NCBI GenBank assembly: GCA_964344215.1
Contig: CAYFMP010000032.1
Location: 1-37,848 of the forward strand
Length of the DNA: 37,848 bases
Origin: CAYFMP01 sp964344215
GTDB lineage: Bacteria > Pseudomonadota > Alphaproteobacteria > Rhodospirillales > Casp-alpha2
Direction: 5' to 3'
The notes beneath the pieces were generated by a model that saw only the letters and a list, made by a program, of their open reading frames with translations, was not told where the DNA came from and ran no database searches. Both the position numbers and the translations under genes were made by a program. Below, one piece after another: positions 10,408 through 19,486 of the stretch; the stretch's first letter is position 1, and every line of letters begins with the position of its first letter.

Positions 10408-11384
10408 TTATTACCCGCACGCCCCTGCGCATCTCGATCGGCGGCGGCGGCACCGACCTGCCGTCCTACTACGAGAGGTTCGGCGGTTTCGTGATCTCGG
10501 CGGCCATCGACAAATACGTCTACATTACCGTCAACCGCACCTTCCGACCCGGCTATCTGCTGAAGTACGCCGCTACCGAGCACGTCCAGACCATCGACGA
10601 GATCGAGCACGGCCTTCTGCGCGAGACGCTGCGGATGATGGATATCGAACCGGCCATCGAGACGGTCAGCATCGCGGACGTGCCGGCCGGCACCGGCCTC
10701 GGTTCGTCGGGCAGCTTCACGGTCGGGCTCGTCCATGCCCTGCATGCCTACAAGCGGCTGCCGATCGGTCCCGGCGAGCTGGCCCGGCTTGCCAACGACA
10801 TCGAAATGAACCGCTTGGGCGAGCCGTGCGGCAAGCAGGACCACACTATCGCCGCCTACGGCGGCATCGTCTGCCAGGAATACGAGGCGGGTGGCGGTGT
10901 TTTGGTGACGCCGCTCAAGCTCGACGAAGCGACGCTCCGGGACTTGAGCGAGAACCTGTTGCTGTTCTTCACCGGCTACAGCCGCACCGCATCGGAAATG
11001 CTGGAGGACCAGAAGACCCGGACCGAGAGCGGCGACCGGGCGATGATCGAAAACCTCCACTTCATCAAGGACTTAGGGCTAAGGATCAAGACCGCGCTGG
11101 AGGCCGGCGACACCGCCGCCTTTGCCGATCTCATGCACCAACACTGGCTGCACAAGAAAGAACGCAGCGGTGGAATCACCAACTCCCGGGTCAACGAGCT
11201 TTACCATGAGGCCAGGGCGTGCGGCGCGCTCGGCGGCAAGCTGGTCGGCGCCGGCGGCGGCGGCTTCCTGATGTTCTACGCCCGCGAGCGCCGGGACCTG
11301 CGGCAGTTGATGGCCGACAAGGGGTTGCAGGAAATGGATTTCTCGTTCGACTACGACGGCTCCATCGTGCAACTCCGCAACTGA
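10404..11384 (+). CDS. GHMP sugar kinase (D-glycero-D-manno-heptose 7-phosphate kinase-like)
   Basis: A 326-residue GHMP-family kinase. Visible motifs are the N-terminal TRTPLRISIGGGGTDLPSYY (substrate end), the ATP-binding motif PAGTGLGSSGSFTVG near residue 96, and the C-terminal GGKLVGAGGGGFLMFY (motif 3). These features and the length match HddA-type heptose 7-phosphate kinases, which make the heptose 1,7-bisphosphate used for GDP-heptose, and related fucokinase-like enzymes. The exact sugar is uncertain. The gene begins within the stop of the epimerase gene and is followed 15 bases later by a nucleotidyltransferase gene, the partner expected after a sugar kinase. Confidence 0.83.
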   Translation: MIITRTPLRISIGGGGTDLPSYYERFGGFVISAAIDKYVYITVNRTFRPGYLLKYAATEHVQTIDEIEHGLLRETLRMMDIEPAIETVSIADVPAGTGLGSSGSFTVGLVHALHAYKRLPIGPGELARLANDIEMNRLGEPCGKQDHTIAAYGGIVCQEYEAGGGVLVTPLKLDEATLRDLSENLLLFFTGYSRTASEMLEDQKTRTESGDRAMIENLHFIKDLGLRIKTALEAGDTAAFADLMHQHWLHKKERSGGITNSRVNELYHEARACGALGGKLVGAGGGGFLMFYARERRDLRQLMADKGLQEMDFSFDYDGSIVQLRN

Positions 11385-11399
11385 GGGGGAATCCGAGCG

Positions 11400-12113
11400 G
11401 TGCAGTGCCTGATCCTGGCCGGCGGACGCGGCACGCGGATGCGGCCGATGACGGATGCGGTGCCGAAGGCGTTGATCGAGGTCGGCGGCCGGCCGTTCAT
11501 CGACCGCCAACTCGAATGGCTGGCCGGCCACGGCGTCAGTCGCGTGGTCTGCTCGTTGGGCTACCGGGCCGAGGCCGTTCGCGCTTACCTGGGCGACGGC
11601 GCCGCCTGGGGGTTGGAGGCGGTGTGCATCGAGGACGGCACGCCGCCGCTGGGCACTGCCGGGGCGATCCGCAAGGCGATCGACGAACACTTGCTGGACG
11701 CTGGGTTTCTGGTGCTCTACGGCGATTCCCATCTGACCATCGACGTCGCCGCCGTGTGGCGCGCCTCCGGACAAGGCGCCAGGCCCCTGATGACGGTCTT
11801 TCGCAACCGGGGGCGCTGGGATACGAGCAACGCCCGATTCGACGACGGCCGCATCGTCCGCTTCGAAAAGGGCCTGGCCGATCCGGCGGCCGCCGGGCTC
11901 GACTATATCGACTACGGGTTGTCGGTGCTGACCGTAAACGTCGTCGTCGAGCACACCGAGGCCGGCCGGCCGGCCGATCTGGCAAATGTTTTCCGTGAGC
12001 TTGCCGCCGCCGGCCAGCTGGCCGGCTACGAGGCGACGAAGCGGTTCTACGAGATCGGCTCGCCGCAAGGGCTGGCTGAGTTGGAGGCACACTTGAAAGC
12101 GACCGGGAGCTGA
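11400..12113 (+). CDS. Sugar-1-phosphate nucleotidyltransferase
   Basis: A 237-residue nucleotidyltransferase (GT-A-like Rossmann fold). The N-terminal nucleotide-binding signature LILAGGRGTRMRPMTDAVPKAL spans residues 4-25. The conserved PPLGTAGAI lies near residue 81 and LYGDSH, with the metal-binding Asp, near 106. Together with the preceding GHMP kinase it resembles the HddA-HddC pair that activates heptose phosphate to a GDP or ADP sugar, but it could act on another sugar 1-phosphate. The start is GTG at 11400 preceded by GAGGGGGA. Only three bases separate its stop from the next gene's start, so the block is one transcription unit. Confidence 0.85.
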   Translation: MQCLILAGGRGTRMRPMTDAVPKALIEVGGRPFIDRQLEWLAGHGVSRVVCSLGYRAEAVRAYLGDGAAWGLEAVCIEDGTPPLGTAGAIRKAIDEHLLDAGFLVLYGDSHLTIDVAAVWRASGQGARPLMTVFRNRGRWDTSNARFDDGRIVRFEKGLADPAAAGLDYIDYGLSVLTVNVVVEHTEAGRPADLANVFRELAAAGQLAGYEATKRFYEIGSPQGLAELEAHLKATGS

Positions 12114-12116
12114 GGC

Positions 12117-13616
12117 ATGACGACATCGGAAGCGGTGACGCCGGACGTCCGCCGAATGCGTTTCTGGCTGGCCGCGGCGATTCTGTTCGCGGCGGCGTTC
12201 GTTGTACGGAGTCAGTTCATCGTCGTCTCCGACAATATTTCCTGGTTCCTGCACGGCGCCGGCGTGCTGCTCGGCGACCAGCCCTTTCACGCCGCCTTCT
12301 TCGAGGAGAACCCGCCGCTGATCGTCTACATGCACGTGCCCGCAGTGTGGCTGGCCGCCGCCGGGCTCGGCCGGGCCGACGCCTTCCTGCTCATCACCCA
12401 TATTCTCGCCTTGATCTCGTTCGCGCTGACCGTCGCCCAGCTCGGCCGCACCGAGGCGACGGCACCGGTGAAGTCGTCCCTGATCGTTGTCCTGGCTTTC
12501 TTGGTGCTCGTTTTTCCCGGTCCCAGCTTCGGCGACCGCGAACATCTGCTGGTGCTGTTCGCCATGCCCTACTTCGCGCTCTTGGCCGCCCGCCTCGGCG
12601 GCGCCGACCCCGGTTGGCCAGTGGCCGCGGCGGTGACGCTTTTCGCCTGCCTTGGGTTCCTCCTGAAACCGCATTTTCTGGCTGCCCTGGCGGCGGCCCT
12701 GGCCTACGGCGTTTACGTCCGGCGCGAATTCTACCGCGAGGCGGCGGCCGATGTTCTCATCGTCGCCGCGGCCGTCCTCGCCTATGTGGCGTTCATCGCG
12801 GTTTTCCACCCAGCCTACCTGAGTGCCGTCGTGCCCCAGGCCATCGAGTTCTACCAGGGACAGTTTTCGGCGGCCGATCTCGTCACCACCTTCTTCCTGA
12901 CCGGTCTGCCGGTCATCGTGTTGGCCGCCGGCCTGGTCGGCGGCGGTCACCGTCGCGGCGTCTTCCTGGCGGCGGCCGGTGGTTTCGCGGCCGCCTATCT
13001 GGTCCAGGGCAAGGGATACGCTTACCACCTGTTGCCGGCGTTGACGTTGGCCGGCCTGGCCTTCGCCGCCGGTCTCGTCGACGGCGCCGCCGCCCGGTCG
13101 GGAACCGGTCCGCCGACACCGGGGCGAACCCGGGCGGTGGTCCTAGGCGTGGCGCTGTTCCTGGCCGGCGGGCCGGTATACGGGGTCTACGCCGAGAGCG
13201 CCCTGCGGCCGGCCTTCGAGCGCCAGCCCTTCGTCCAGTACCTGCGCGGCCGTCATGCCGGCCACGCCGTTGTCGTCGCCACCACCAATTTCTCGGTGCC
13301 GTTCCCTGCGATCACCTATGCCGGCGTCGAGTGGGCAAGCCGATACGGAGGCTTGTGGATGCTGCCGGGCCTGTATGAAAACGGCGGCCTTGGGCAGCCG
13401 GCCGTGACCATGGTCCTCGGCGAGTTGGCCGAGGATATCGAGGCCGCCGCGACAAAAGCGGTGTTTATCGACAGGCTGGCCTGCGTCAATTGCCGCAGCG
13501 AAGCGATCTCGCTGCCGGACATCCTGGCCGGCGACCGGCGCATAGAGGCGGCCCTTCAGTCCTATCGCCGGGCCGGTGAGGTCGACCGTTTCGTGGTCTA
13601 CGAGCGGCGTCGGTAG
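12117..13616 (+). CDS. Polytopic membrane protein, GT-C glycosyltransferase-like
   Basis: A 499-residue integral membrane protein with about nine to ten predicted helices between residues 15 and 360, and a soluble C-terminal part (about 380-499). The first periplasmic loop contains ISWFLHGAGVLLGDQPFHAAF and EENPPL, with acidic residues placed where GT-C glycosyltransferases (PMT/ArnT type) have their catalytic Asp or Glu. Sequence similarity to a named family is not obvious to me, so the call rests on topology, loop residues and context. It would transfer a sugar from a polyprenyl phosphate to an acceptor on the periplasmic side. It follows the nucleotidyltransferase after three bases, so it is likely the final step of the sugar block. 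Confidence 0.55.
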   Translation: MTTSEAVTPDVRRMRFWLAAAILFAAAFVVRSQFIVVSDNISWFLHGAGVLLGDQPFHAAFFEENPPLIVYMHVPAVWLAAAGLGRADAFLLITHILALISFALTVAQLGRTEATAPVKSSLIVVLAFLVLVFPGPSFGDREHLLVLFAMPYFALLAARLGGADPGWPVAAAVTLFACLGFLLKPHFLAALAAALAYGVYVRREFYREAAADVLIVAAAVLAYVAFIAVFHPAYLSAVVPQAIEFYQGQFSAADLVTTFFLTGLPVIVLAAGLVGGGHRRGVFLAAAGGFAAAYLVQGKGYAYHLLPALTLAGLAFAAGLVDGAAARSGTGPPTPGRTRAVVLGVALFLAGGPVYGVYAESALRPAFERQPFVQYLRGRHAGHAVVVATTNFSVPFPAITYAGVEWASRYGGLWMLPGLYENGGLGQPAVTMVLGELAEDIEAAATKAVFIDRLACVNCRSEAISLPDILAGDRRIEAALQSYRRAGEVDRFVVYERRR

Positions 13617-13695
13617 TGAACGCCGGAGGGCGAATCCAGTCTGCCGCAAAGATCGAAAACGGGCTTTCGGGTGCGTGAGCCGGGCGATCCGTCCG

Positions 13696-14826
13696 TCAAC
13701 AGGGTTGGTTCCGGTAGAATGCGAGCGGCGCGCCCAACGCCTCGACGTCGACGTCGACGCCGAGACCGGGTGCGGTCGGCGCCATCGTCGCGCCGCCGCG
13801 GTTGCGCGATCCGCCCCGCGCCGTCTCGACGGTGATCATGTCGTGGCACAGCCAGGTGGCGCGGCGGTGGCTGGTCGGGGTCGATTGCGCCAGGTGAACG
13901 GCCGCCGTGTCGGCGATGACGCTGCCGCCGGTATCCTCGATGTTCATGCGTATTCCGCGGGCGATGCAGAAATCGCGGATGCGCCGCGCCTTGGTCAGAC
14001 CACCGACGCGGCCGAGCTTGAGGCCGATCGCCTCGCAGACCCGGTCGCGCTCGGCCCGGACGATGTCGTCGAAACGGTGGATGCATTCGTCGAGGATGAT
14101 CGGCTGCCGGGTCAGGCGCCGCACGGCGCGGCATTCATCCATGGTTTCGCAGGGCTGCTCGAAATAGGCCGGGCAGTCCTCGGTCGCTGTCATCACCTGG
14201 ATCGCCTGGTCCGGCAGCCAAGCCCGATTGACGTCGTAAGTGACGCTGTCACCGTCTGCGAGGGTGCTGTCGATGGCTTGGATGCGCTCGATGTCCTCGT
14301 TTACGCCGGAACCGATCTTGCACGAGTGTATCGCGTAGCCCTTGGCCCGCGCCTCCTCGATCAGGCCGATCATCTGATCGGGCGGACCGGTCGGGATCGA
14401 GCTGTGCAAGGTGACGTCGCCATCCTCGCGGCCGCCGAGGAGCTCGCAGACGGCGAGATCTGACGCCTGACCGGCGATGTCCCAGCACGCCATGTCGAGC
14501 GCCGTCTTGACGTAGGGGTGGCCGGGCAGGGCCGTGTCCATGAGGCGATTGACGACGTCCGGCCGGCGCGGATCGTGACCGATCAGGTGCGGCGCGATCT
14601 CGTCGATGCCGGCCCGCACGCCGCCGCCGAAGGCCGGCAGGTAGGTGGCGCCCCAAGGGCAGCCTTCACCCCAGCCGACGAAACCGGCGTCGGTGTCGAT
14701 GCGGACGATCGTCGAATCGAGGCTGTCGAACCTGAGCCGGCCGCCCGACAGCCGATAGGGCTTGGCCAGCGGCAACTCAATCCGATAGACGACGATCTCG
14801 GTGATCTTCATGGGCGTTTCGGCCAC
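13696..14826 (-). CDS. Enolase-superfamily enzyme (mandelate racemase/muconate lactonizing type)
   Basis: A 376-residue MR/MLE enzyme. The capping domain (residues 1-125) has PYRLSGGR and GWGEGCPWG. In the barrel, the catalytic lysine of the second strand is K170 in HSCKIG; the first lysine of the usual KxK is Ser here. Metal ligands appear to be D198 (YDVNRAW), E223 (YFEQP) and D246 (ILDEC), with the opposite base K270 (GLKLGRVGG). The two facing lysines suit racemases, epimerases and the cis-3-hydroxy-L-proline dehydratase/hydroxyproline-betaine epimerase group, which fits the methylated-amine genes nearby, but the substrate is inferred. GTG 14826 gives the full frame; ATG 14811 is equally possible. 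It is divergent from the XRE-cupin gene. Confidence 0.82.
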   Translation of the reverse strand: MAETPMKITEIVVYRIELPLAKPYRLSGGRLRFDSLDSTIVRIDTDAGFVGWGEGCPWGATYLPAFGGGVRAGIDEIAPHLIGHDPRRPDVVNRLMDTALPGHPYVKTALDMACWDIAGQASDLAVCELLGGREDGDVTLHSSIPTGPPDQMIGLIEEARAKGYAIHSCKIGSGVNEDIERIQAIDSTLADGDSVTYDVNRAWLPDQAIQVMTATEDCPAYFEQPCETMDECRAVRRLTRQPIILDECIHRFDDIVRAERDRVCEAIGLKLGRVGGLTKARRIRDFCIARGIRMNIEDTGGSVIADTAAVHLAQSTPTSHRRATWLCHDMITVETARGGSRNRGGATMAPTAPGLGVDVDVEALGAPLAFYRNQPC

Positions 14827-14898
14827 AGTCGATCATGCTTGCTCACAGTCCGCCGTTTCCTTGTTCCGCCGCGTTCCGATCCCAACGGTTTTACCCTG

Positions 14899-14935
14899 TA
14901 TGAAAATTAATTTGCAATAAAATTCATAATATGAA
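14899..14935. promoter_or_regulatory. TTCAT/ATGAA operator-like repeats between enolase and XRE-cupin genes
   Basis: The divergent region 14880-14980 is strikingly AT-rich. TATGAA (14899-14904) faces TTCATA (14923-14928), and TTCAT (14923-14927) faces ATGAA (14931-14935) with a 3-base spacer, giving three half-sites in 37 bases. Such symmetry suits binding of the XRE-cupin dimer encoded next door, which would let it control both directions. Confidence 0.45.
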
Positions 14936-14981
14936 AAAAATTAGCTCTTGATTTTCCTGAGTCGATTGACCGGATCGAACG

Positions 14982-15609
14982 ATGACGGAACCGAATAACA
15001 CCTCCGACAACAAGACCGGCAAGGCCGAACGTCGCGGCGAGCGCCATCTGCGCCTGCAGGCGCGGCCCGATACGCCGCCGGTTATCGCGCCCGACGACCA
15101 GGTCGGCGCGCTCGGCAGCGAGATCCGGCAGCTGCGCAAAGTGCGCGGCCTGACGCTGAGCGAGGTGGCCAAGCGCTCCGGCAAGTCGATCGGCTTCCTG
15201 AGCAAAGTCGAGCGCAACCTGACCAAGCCTTCGGTGATGGCGCTGCAGGACATCGGCGAGGCGCTCGGCGTTCATATCGGCTGGTTCTTTCCGGAAGCCG
15301 GGTCGACCGACGACGCCGAACGCGGTCATGTCGTGCGCGCCGGGAACCGCAGGCGGCTGAGCTACTCCGGCCTGACCTCGACCGACTACCTGGGCCTTCA
15401 GGATTTCCTGCTGTCGGCCAACCTCGACGGCAACATGGTGCTGGGGCTTTCGCAGTACGCGGCGGGGGCCTCGACCGGCGACGACAAATACACGCATTCG
15501 GGCGAAGAGGCCGGCATGGTCATCTCCGGCAACCTGGAGCTGACCATCGGCACCAAGACGCACACCTTGCGGGCCGGCGACAGCTTCTCGTTCGGCAGCG
15601 ATACGCCGC
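14982..15609 (+). CDS. XRE-family regulator with cupin domain, 3' end lost in assembly gap
   Basis: The first 209 residues are present. After a basic N-terminal tail, the helix-turn-helix lies at residues 46-100 (LGSEIRQLRKVRGLTLSEVAKRSG, then IGFLSKVERN). The cupin sensor domain starts near residue 120, with HSGEEAGMVISGNLELTIG and AGDSFSFGSDTP as its first and second conserved strands. The remaining 20 or so residues lie in the N run. This is the PuuR type of regulator, which usually senses an amine or amino-acid derivative and controls adjacent catabolic genes. It is the first gene of a long co-directional run, and operator-like repeats lie 47 bases upstream. There is no strong ribosome-binding site before the ATG. 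Confidence 0.88.
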
Positions 15610-15711
15610 NNNNNNNNNNNNNNNNNNNNNNNNNNNNNNNNNNNNNNNNNNNNNNNNNNNNNNNNNNNNNNNNNNNNNNNNNNNNNNNNNNNNNNNNNNN
15701 NNNNNNNNNNN
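15610..15711. other. Assembly gap (run of N)
   Basis: There are 102 unknown bases. They remove the C-terminus of the XRE-cupin gene and the start of the aminotransferase gene. Both frames enter and leave the gap intact, and about 20 residues are missing on each side, so the true gap may be near this size, but Ns do not prove it. Confidence 0.98.
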
Positions 15712-15712
15712 C

Positions 15713-17011
15713 ACATCGTCGGCGAACGATGCTCGCAGCCAGGCCGATTACTACGCCGCTGCCGAGGCCGATCTTCCCGGCGCCGGGCTCGGCGGTTATG
15801 CCCTGCCCGACGATGTCCGATTCGTCATCAAGCGCGGCGAAGGATCCAGGGTCGAGTCGGTGGACGGGCGCTGGTATATCGACTACGTCGGCGGCGCCGG
15901 CGCCAACATTCTCGGCCACTGTCACCCGGCCGTGGTCGAGGCGATCCGCGAGCAAGCCGGCCGCGGGCTGCACTACTTCGGCACTCTCAACGATCTTGCC
16001 ATCGAGCTTACCGAGGAGCTGATCGGCATCATCCCGTGCGCCGACAAGCTGGCGATATCGACGACCGGGTCCGAAGCGACCTTTTACGCCATGCGCATGG
16101 CGCGGGCCTTCACCGGGCGCGACAAGATCCTCAAGTTCGAGGGCGCCTATCACGGCAACCACGATTATTCGAACTTCGCCAGCTACCCGAGCAAGCCGGC
16201 CAATTATCCGGTCGCCAAGGCAGATTCGGGGGGTATCCCGGGCGTCCTGCAGCCGATGGTCCTGGTCGCACCCTACAATGACCTGGAGGCGGCCGGCCAG
16301 ATCGCCGGCGAGCACCAGGACGACCTGGCGGCGATAATCGTCGAGCCCCTGCAGCGCATCGTCTCGGCCAAGCCGGAATTCCTCAGCGGGCTGCGCGAAC
16401 TGGCCGACGAAACCGGCGCAGTGCTGATATTCGACGAGGTCGTGACCGGCTTCCGGATAGCTCTCGGCGGCGCCCAGGAGGTGTATGGCGTCATTCCCGA
16501 CCTCGCCACCTACGGCAAGATCGTCGGCGGCGGCGGACCGTTGAGCGCCGTCGCCGGCCGCGCCGACATCGTCGAGCGCGCCAACCCGAAGCACAAAGGC
16601 GCCGAGGACTACGCCTTCATGAACGGCACCCTCCACGGCAATCCGCTGGCCGCCGCCGCCGGATTGGCGACCCTTCGCGTGCTCCGCGAACCGGGTTTTT
16701 ACGAGGCGCTGTTCGCCAGGTCCGATGCACTGTTGGCGGCTCTACAAGACGTCCTCGACCGCCACGGCCTGCCGGCGCTGGCTGCCGGCCGGCTTTCCTT
16801 TTGGCAATTCCTGTTCCTGACCGAAGAGCCGGAAAGCCCGATCGACATCATGCGCAGCGATACCGCCGCCATGCGCAAGCTCGACCTCGAGATGTTGCGA
16901 CGCGGCGTCTACGTTCTGCCCGGAGTCCGCCGCTTCGTATCGGCGGTCAACACCGAGGACGACTTCGAGATCACCGTCGACGCCCTCGACGCGGCGTGCC
17001 GGACTTTGTGA
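15713..17011 (+). CDS. Class III aminotransferase (glutamate-1-semialdehyde aminotransferase-like), 5' end in gap
   Basis: The frame is open from the edge of the gap and lacks a convincing start, so the first residues are missing. The visible part begins near DYYAAAEADLPGAGLGGY, a normal N-terminus for this group. PLP-enzyme motifs are STTGSEATFYAMRMARA, EGAYHGNHD, IFDEVVTGFR, and DLATYGKIVGGG with the Schiff-base lysine. The fold group holds glutamate-1-semialdehyde aminomutase and omega-amino-acid transaminases; HemL itself is unlikely because the gene sits in a catabolic run. It probably transfers an amino group to or from a small amine or amino acid in the cytoplasm. The next gene starts 26 bases after the stop. 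Confidence 0.87.
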   Translation, partial: TSSANDARSQADYYAAAEADLPGAGLGGYALPDDVRFVIKRGEGSRVESVDGRWYIDYVGGAGANILGHCHPAVVEAIREQAGRGLHYFGTLNDLAIELTEELIGIIPCADKLAISTTGSEATFYAMRMARAFTGRDKILKFEGAYHGNHDYSNFASYPSKPANYPVAKADSGGIPGVLQPMVLVAPYNDLEAAGQIAGEHQDDLAAIIVEPLQRIVSAKPEFLSGLRELADETGAVLIFDEVVTGFRIALGGAQEVYGVIPDLATYGKIVGGGGPLSAVAGRADIVERANPKHKGAEDYAFMNGTLHGNPLAAAAGLATLRVLREPGFYEALFARSDALLAALQDVLDRHGLPALAAGRLSFWQFLFLTEEPESPIDIMRSDTAAMRKLDLEMLRRGVYVLPGVRRFVSAVNTEDDFEITVDALDAACRTL

Positions 17012-17037
17012 CCGGCACAGGCGGAAAGGCGCGGGCC

Positions 17038-19446
17038 GTGAAAACGCAGGCGCGGGTTGTCGTCATCGGCGGCGGCGTCACCGGATGCAGCGTCCTCTAC
17101 CACCTGACGAAGAAGGGATGGTCGGACGTGGTGCTGTGCGAGCGCACCGAGCTGACCGCCGGCTCGACCTGGCATTCGGCCGGGCACGTTATCCTCTATA
17201 CGCTGAACGAGTGCATCAGCCGGCTCAACCAGTACGGCGTCGAACTCTACAAGCGGCTCCATGAGGAAACCGGCCAGGACCCGGGTTTCCACGTCTGCGG
17301 CAACATGCGCATCGCTACCCACGCCGACCGGCTCGACGAGTTCAAACGCTATCTGAGCGTCGCCGAGACGGCCGGTGTCGCCGCCCGCTTGCTCGGCCCC
17401 GGCGAGGTCAAGGAACTGTGGCCGCTGATGCAGACTGACGGCGTCGTCGCCGCCGTCTACAATCCCGACGACGGCCATATCGCACCGGCCGATCTGACCC
17501 AGGCGCTGGCGACAGGCGCCCGTCAGGGTGGAGCGAAGATCCACCGCGAGACCGAGGTGACCGGGCTCGAACGACAAGCTGGCGGCGAATGGCTGGTGCG
17601 GACCGACAAGGGCGACATCCGCTGCCAACACGTCGTCAGCTGCACCGGCAACTACGCTTGGCAAACCCTCGGCATGGTCGGCCTCGCCGCCCAGTCTGTG
17701 CCGGTCAAGCACCAGTTCATCGTCACCGAACCGATCCCCGAGCTAACCGAACGCAAGGCGGCGAGGCTGCCGGAAATGCCGGTGATGCGCGATCCGGAGC
17801 AATCGTTCTACGTCCGTCAGGAGGGCGACGGGCTGGCCATGGGGTGCTACGAGGGCCACGGCGAGGCGGTGTTCGTCGACGGCGTGCCGGCCAGCTTCGG
17901 CCAAGACCTGTTCCCCGACGAACTCGACAAGCTGCTGCCCTACCTGGAGGTCGCCATCGGCCGGGTTCCGGCCCTCGAGGCGGCCGGCATCAAGGACGTC
18001 GTCAACGGCCCGATGCCCTATACGCCGGACGACATGCCGACCGCGGGACCGGCGTTCGGGCATCGCAACCTGTGGCTCGGCGAGGGCAATCCATTCGGCA
18101 TCACGCTGGCCGGCGGCATCGGCTGGCAGCTGGCCGAATGGATCGTCGAGGGCGAGCCGTCGATCGACATGTGGCCCTGCGATTCGCGGCGCTACGGCGA
18201 GTTCGCGACCCGCCGCTATTCGGCCCTGAAGACCGAAGAGGCCTACGAGCACACTTACCTGCCGCCGAAGCCGGAGGAGGAGCTGCCGGCGGCGCGGCCC
18301 CTGAAGACCACCCCCATCCACGATCTGCTGGCCGCCGAGGGCGCCGTGTTCGGGGCCGCCTACGGTTGGGAGCGGCCCAACTGGTTCGCGCCCGAGGGCG
18401 TCGAGGCGAAGGATGAATGTTCGTTCCAACGCCCCAACTACTTCGAGCACGTCGGGCGCGAATGCCGCCAGGCCCGCGCCACGGCGGGTATTGCGGATGT
18501 CAGCCACGGCGCCGAGTTCGAGGTCTCCGGCCCCGGCGCGGCGGACATGCTGGACCGCCTGTTGTGCACGGCGCTGCCCGCGACGGGAACCGCCGTGAGC
18601 GGCTATGTCCTGTCGGAAATGGGAACGGTGCGCTCGGAGTTTGCGGTGCTGCGGGAAGCCTCCGGGGATTTCCGTCTATCGGCGGCGGCATCGGCCGAGC
18701 GCTACGACTTCGACCTGCTCGTCAAGGCGGCGCCGGAAAACGGCTCGGTGCGGGTCGACAACCTGACCGGCCGGGAAGGTTGCCTGCTCCTGTTCGGACC
18801 TGCCGCCGACGATATCCTGGCCGGCGTTACCGGGACCGACCTTTCGCGAGCGGCGGCGCCCGGATCGACGCTGTCGCCGACCCTCGGGCTGGCGCCGGTT
18901 CGAATCGTCCGTGCGGGCTTCGCCGGCGAGTCCGGCTGGCGGATACAAACCCCGGTCGAGTACCTGCGCCACGTCTTCCAGACCCTGTGGCCGGCCGGCC
19001 GCGAGGCCGGCGCCTGCCTGATCGGGGCGCGGGCCATGAACGGGCTGCGCCTAGAAGTCGGCTCGGCCGCCTGGGGCAGCGACCTGACCCGCGCTTTCAC
19101 GGCGCTGGAGGCCGGGCTGGCGCCGGCCATCGCCTTCGACAAGAAAGCCTTCCGGGGCCGCGACGCGGTGCTCGATCAGCACCAGCGCGGGGTCAAGCGC
19201 CGCCTCGTCCGGCTGGCGATCTCCGGCAACGACAGCTTCGACGCCATTGGCATGGAGCCGGTTCGCATCAAGAGCGGTGGGAACGTCGGCCGGACCACGT
19301 CCGGCGGTCACGGACACTGCTCCGGCCAAAGCCTGGCGATGGCCTATGTGTCGAGCCGAGCCGCGGCCGACGGCGATGCCTTGGAGGTCAAACTGATGAA
19401 CGAATGGTATCCGGCCGAGGTGCTGCCCGGCCCGGATCGAAACTAG
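17038..19446 (+). CDS. DMGDH-like flavoprotein: FAD oxidoreductase fused to GcvT-type folate domain
   Basis: An 802-residue two-domain protein like dimethylglycine and sarcosine dehydrogenases. The N-terminal half is a DAO-type FAD domain: VVVIGGGVTGCS (GxGxxG at residues 11-16) and STWHSAGH, whose H46 corresponds to the histidine that binds FAD covalently in this family. The C-terminal half (about residue 420 on) is the aminomethyltransferase GcvT domain, with CRQARATAGIADVSH, FAGESGWRI, and a closing segment near 750-800. It should oxidatively demethylate an N-methyl amine and pass the one-carbon unit to tetrahydrofolate. The GTG at 17038 follows GGAAAGG. The MttB-family gene begins 40 bases downstream. 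Confidence 0.87.
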   Translation: MKTQARVVVIGGGVTGCSVLYHLTKKGWSDVVLCERTELTAGSTWHSAGHVILYTLNECISRLNQYGVELYKRLHEETGQDPGFHVCGNMRIATHADRLDEFKRYLSVAETAGVAARLLGPGEVKELWPLMQTDGVVAAVYNPDDGHIAPADLTQALATGARQGGAKIHRETEVTGLERQAGGEWLVRTDKGDIRCQHVVSCTGNYAWQTLGMVGLAAQSVPVKHQFIVTEPIPELTERKAARLPEMPVMRDPEQSFYVRQEGDGLAMGCYEGHGEAVFVDGVPASFGQDLFPDELDKLLPYLEVAIGRVPALEAAGIKDVVNGPMPYTPDDMPTAGPAFGHRNLWLGEGNPFGITLAGGIGWQLAEWIVEGEPSIDMWPCDSRRYGEFATRRYSALKTEEAYEHTYLPPKPEEELPAARPLKTTPIHDLLAAEGAVFGAAYGWERPNWFAPEGVEAKDECSFQRPNYFEHVGRECRQARATAGIADVSHGAEFEVSGPGAADMLDRLLCTALPATGTAVSGYVLSEMGTVRSEFAVLREASGDFRLSAAASAERYDFDLLVKAAPENGSVRVDNLTGREGCLLLFGPAADDILAGVTGTDLSRAAAPGSTLSPTLGLAPVRIVRAGFAGESGWRIQTPVEYLRHVFQTLWPAGREAGACLIGARAMNGLRLEVGSAAWGSDLTRAFTALEAGLAPAIAFDKKAFRGRDAVLDQHQRGVKRRLVRLAISGNDSFDAIGMEPVRIKSGGNVGRTTSGGHGHCSGQSLAMAYVSSRAAADGDALEVKLMNEWYPAEVLPGPDRN

Positions 19447-19486
19447 CGCCCGGCACCGGGTTGCGGCGCTTGGGGAGGAACCACAC

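Noticed and set aside
11079..13028. A 649-codon open frame on the minus strand opposite the sugar kinase, nucleotidyltransferase and membrane protein genes
   Set aside because: It spans several real genes, has Gln/Gly/Arg-rich low complexity and no ribosome-binding site.
13696..14826. Loss of the catalytic lysine in the enolase-superfamily enzyme
   Set aside because: At first the KxK motif seemed broken (CKIG), but aligning the following I-G with the usual V-G shows that the second, catalytic lysine is K170 and only the first lysine is replaced by Ser.
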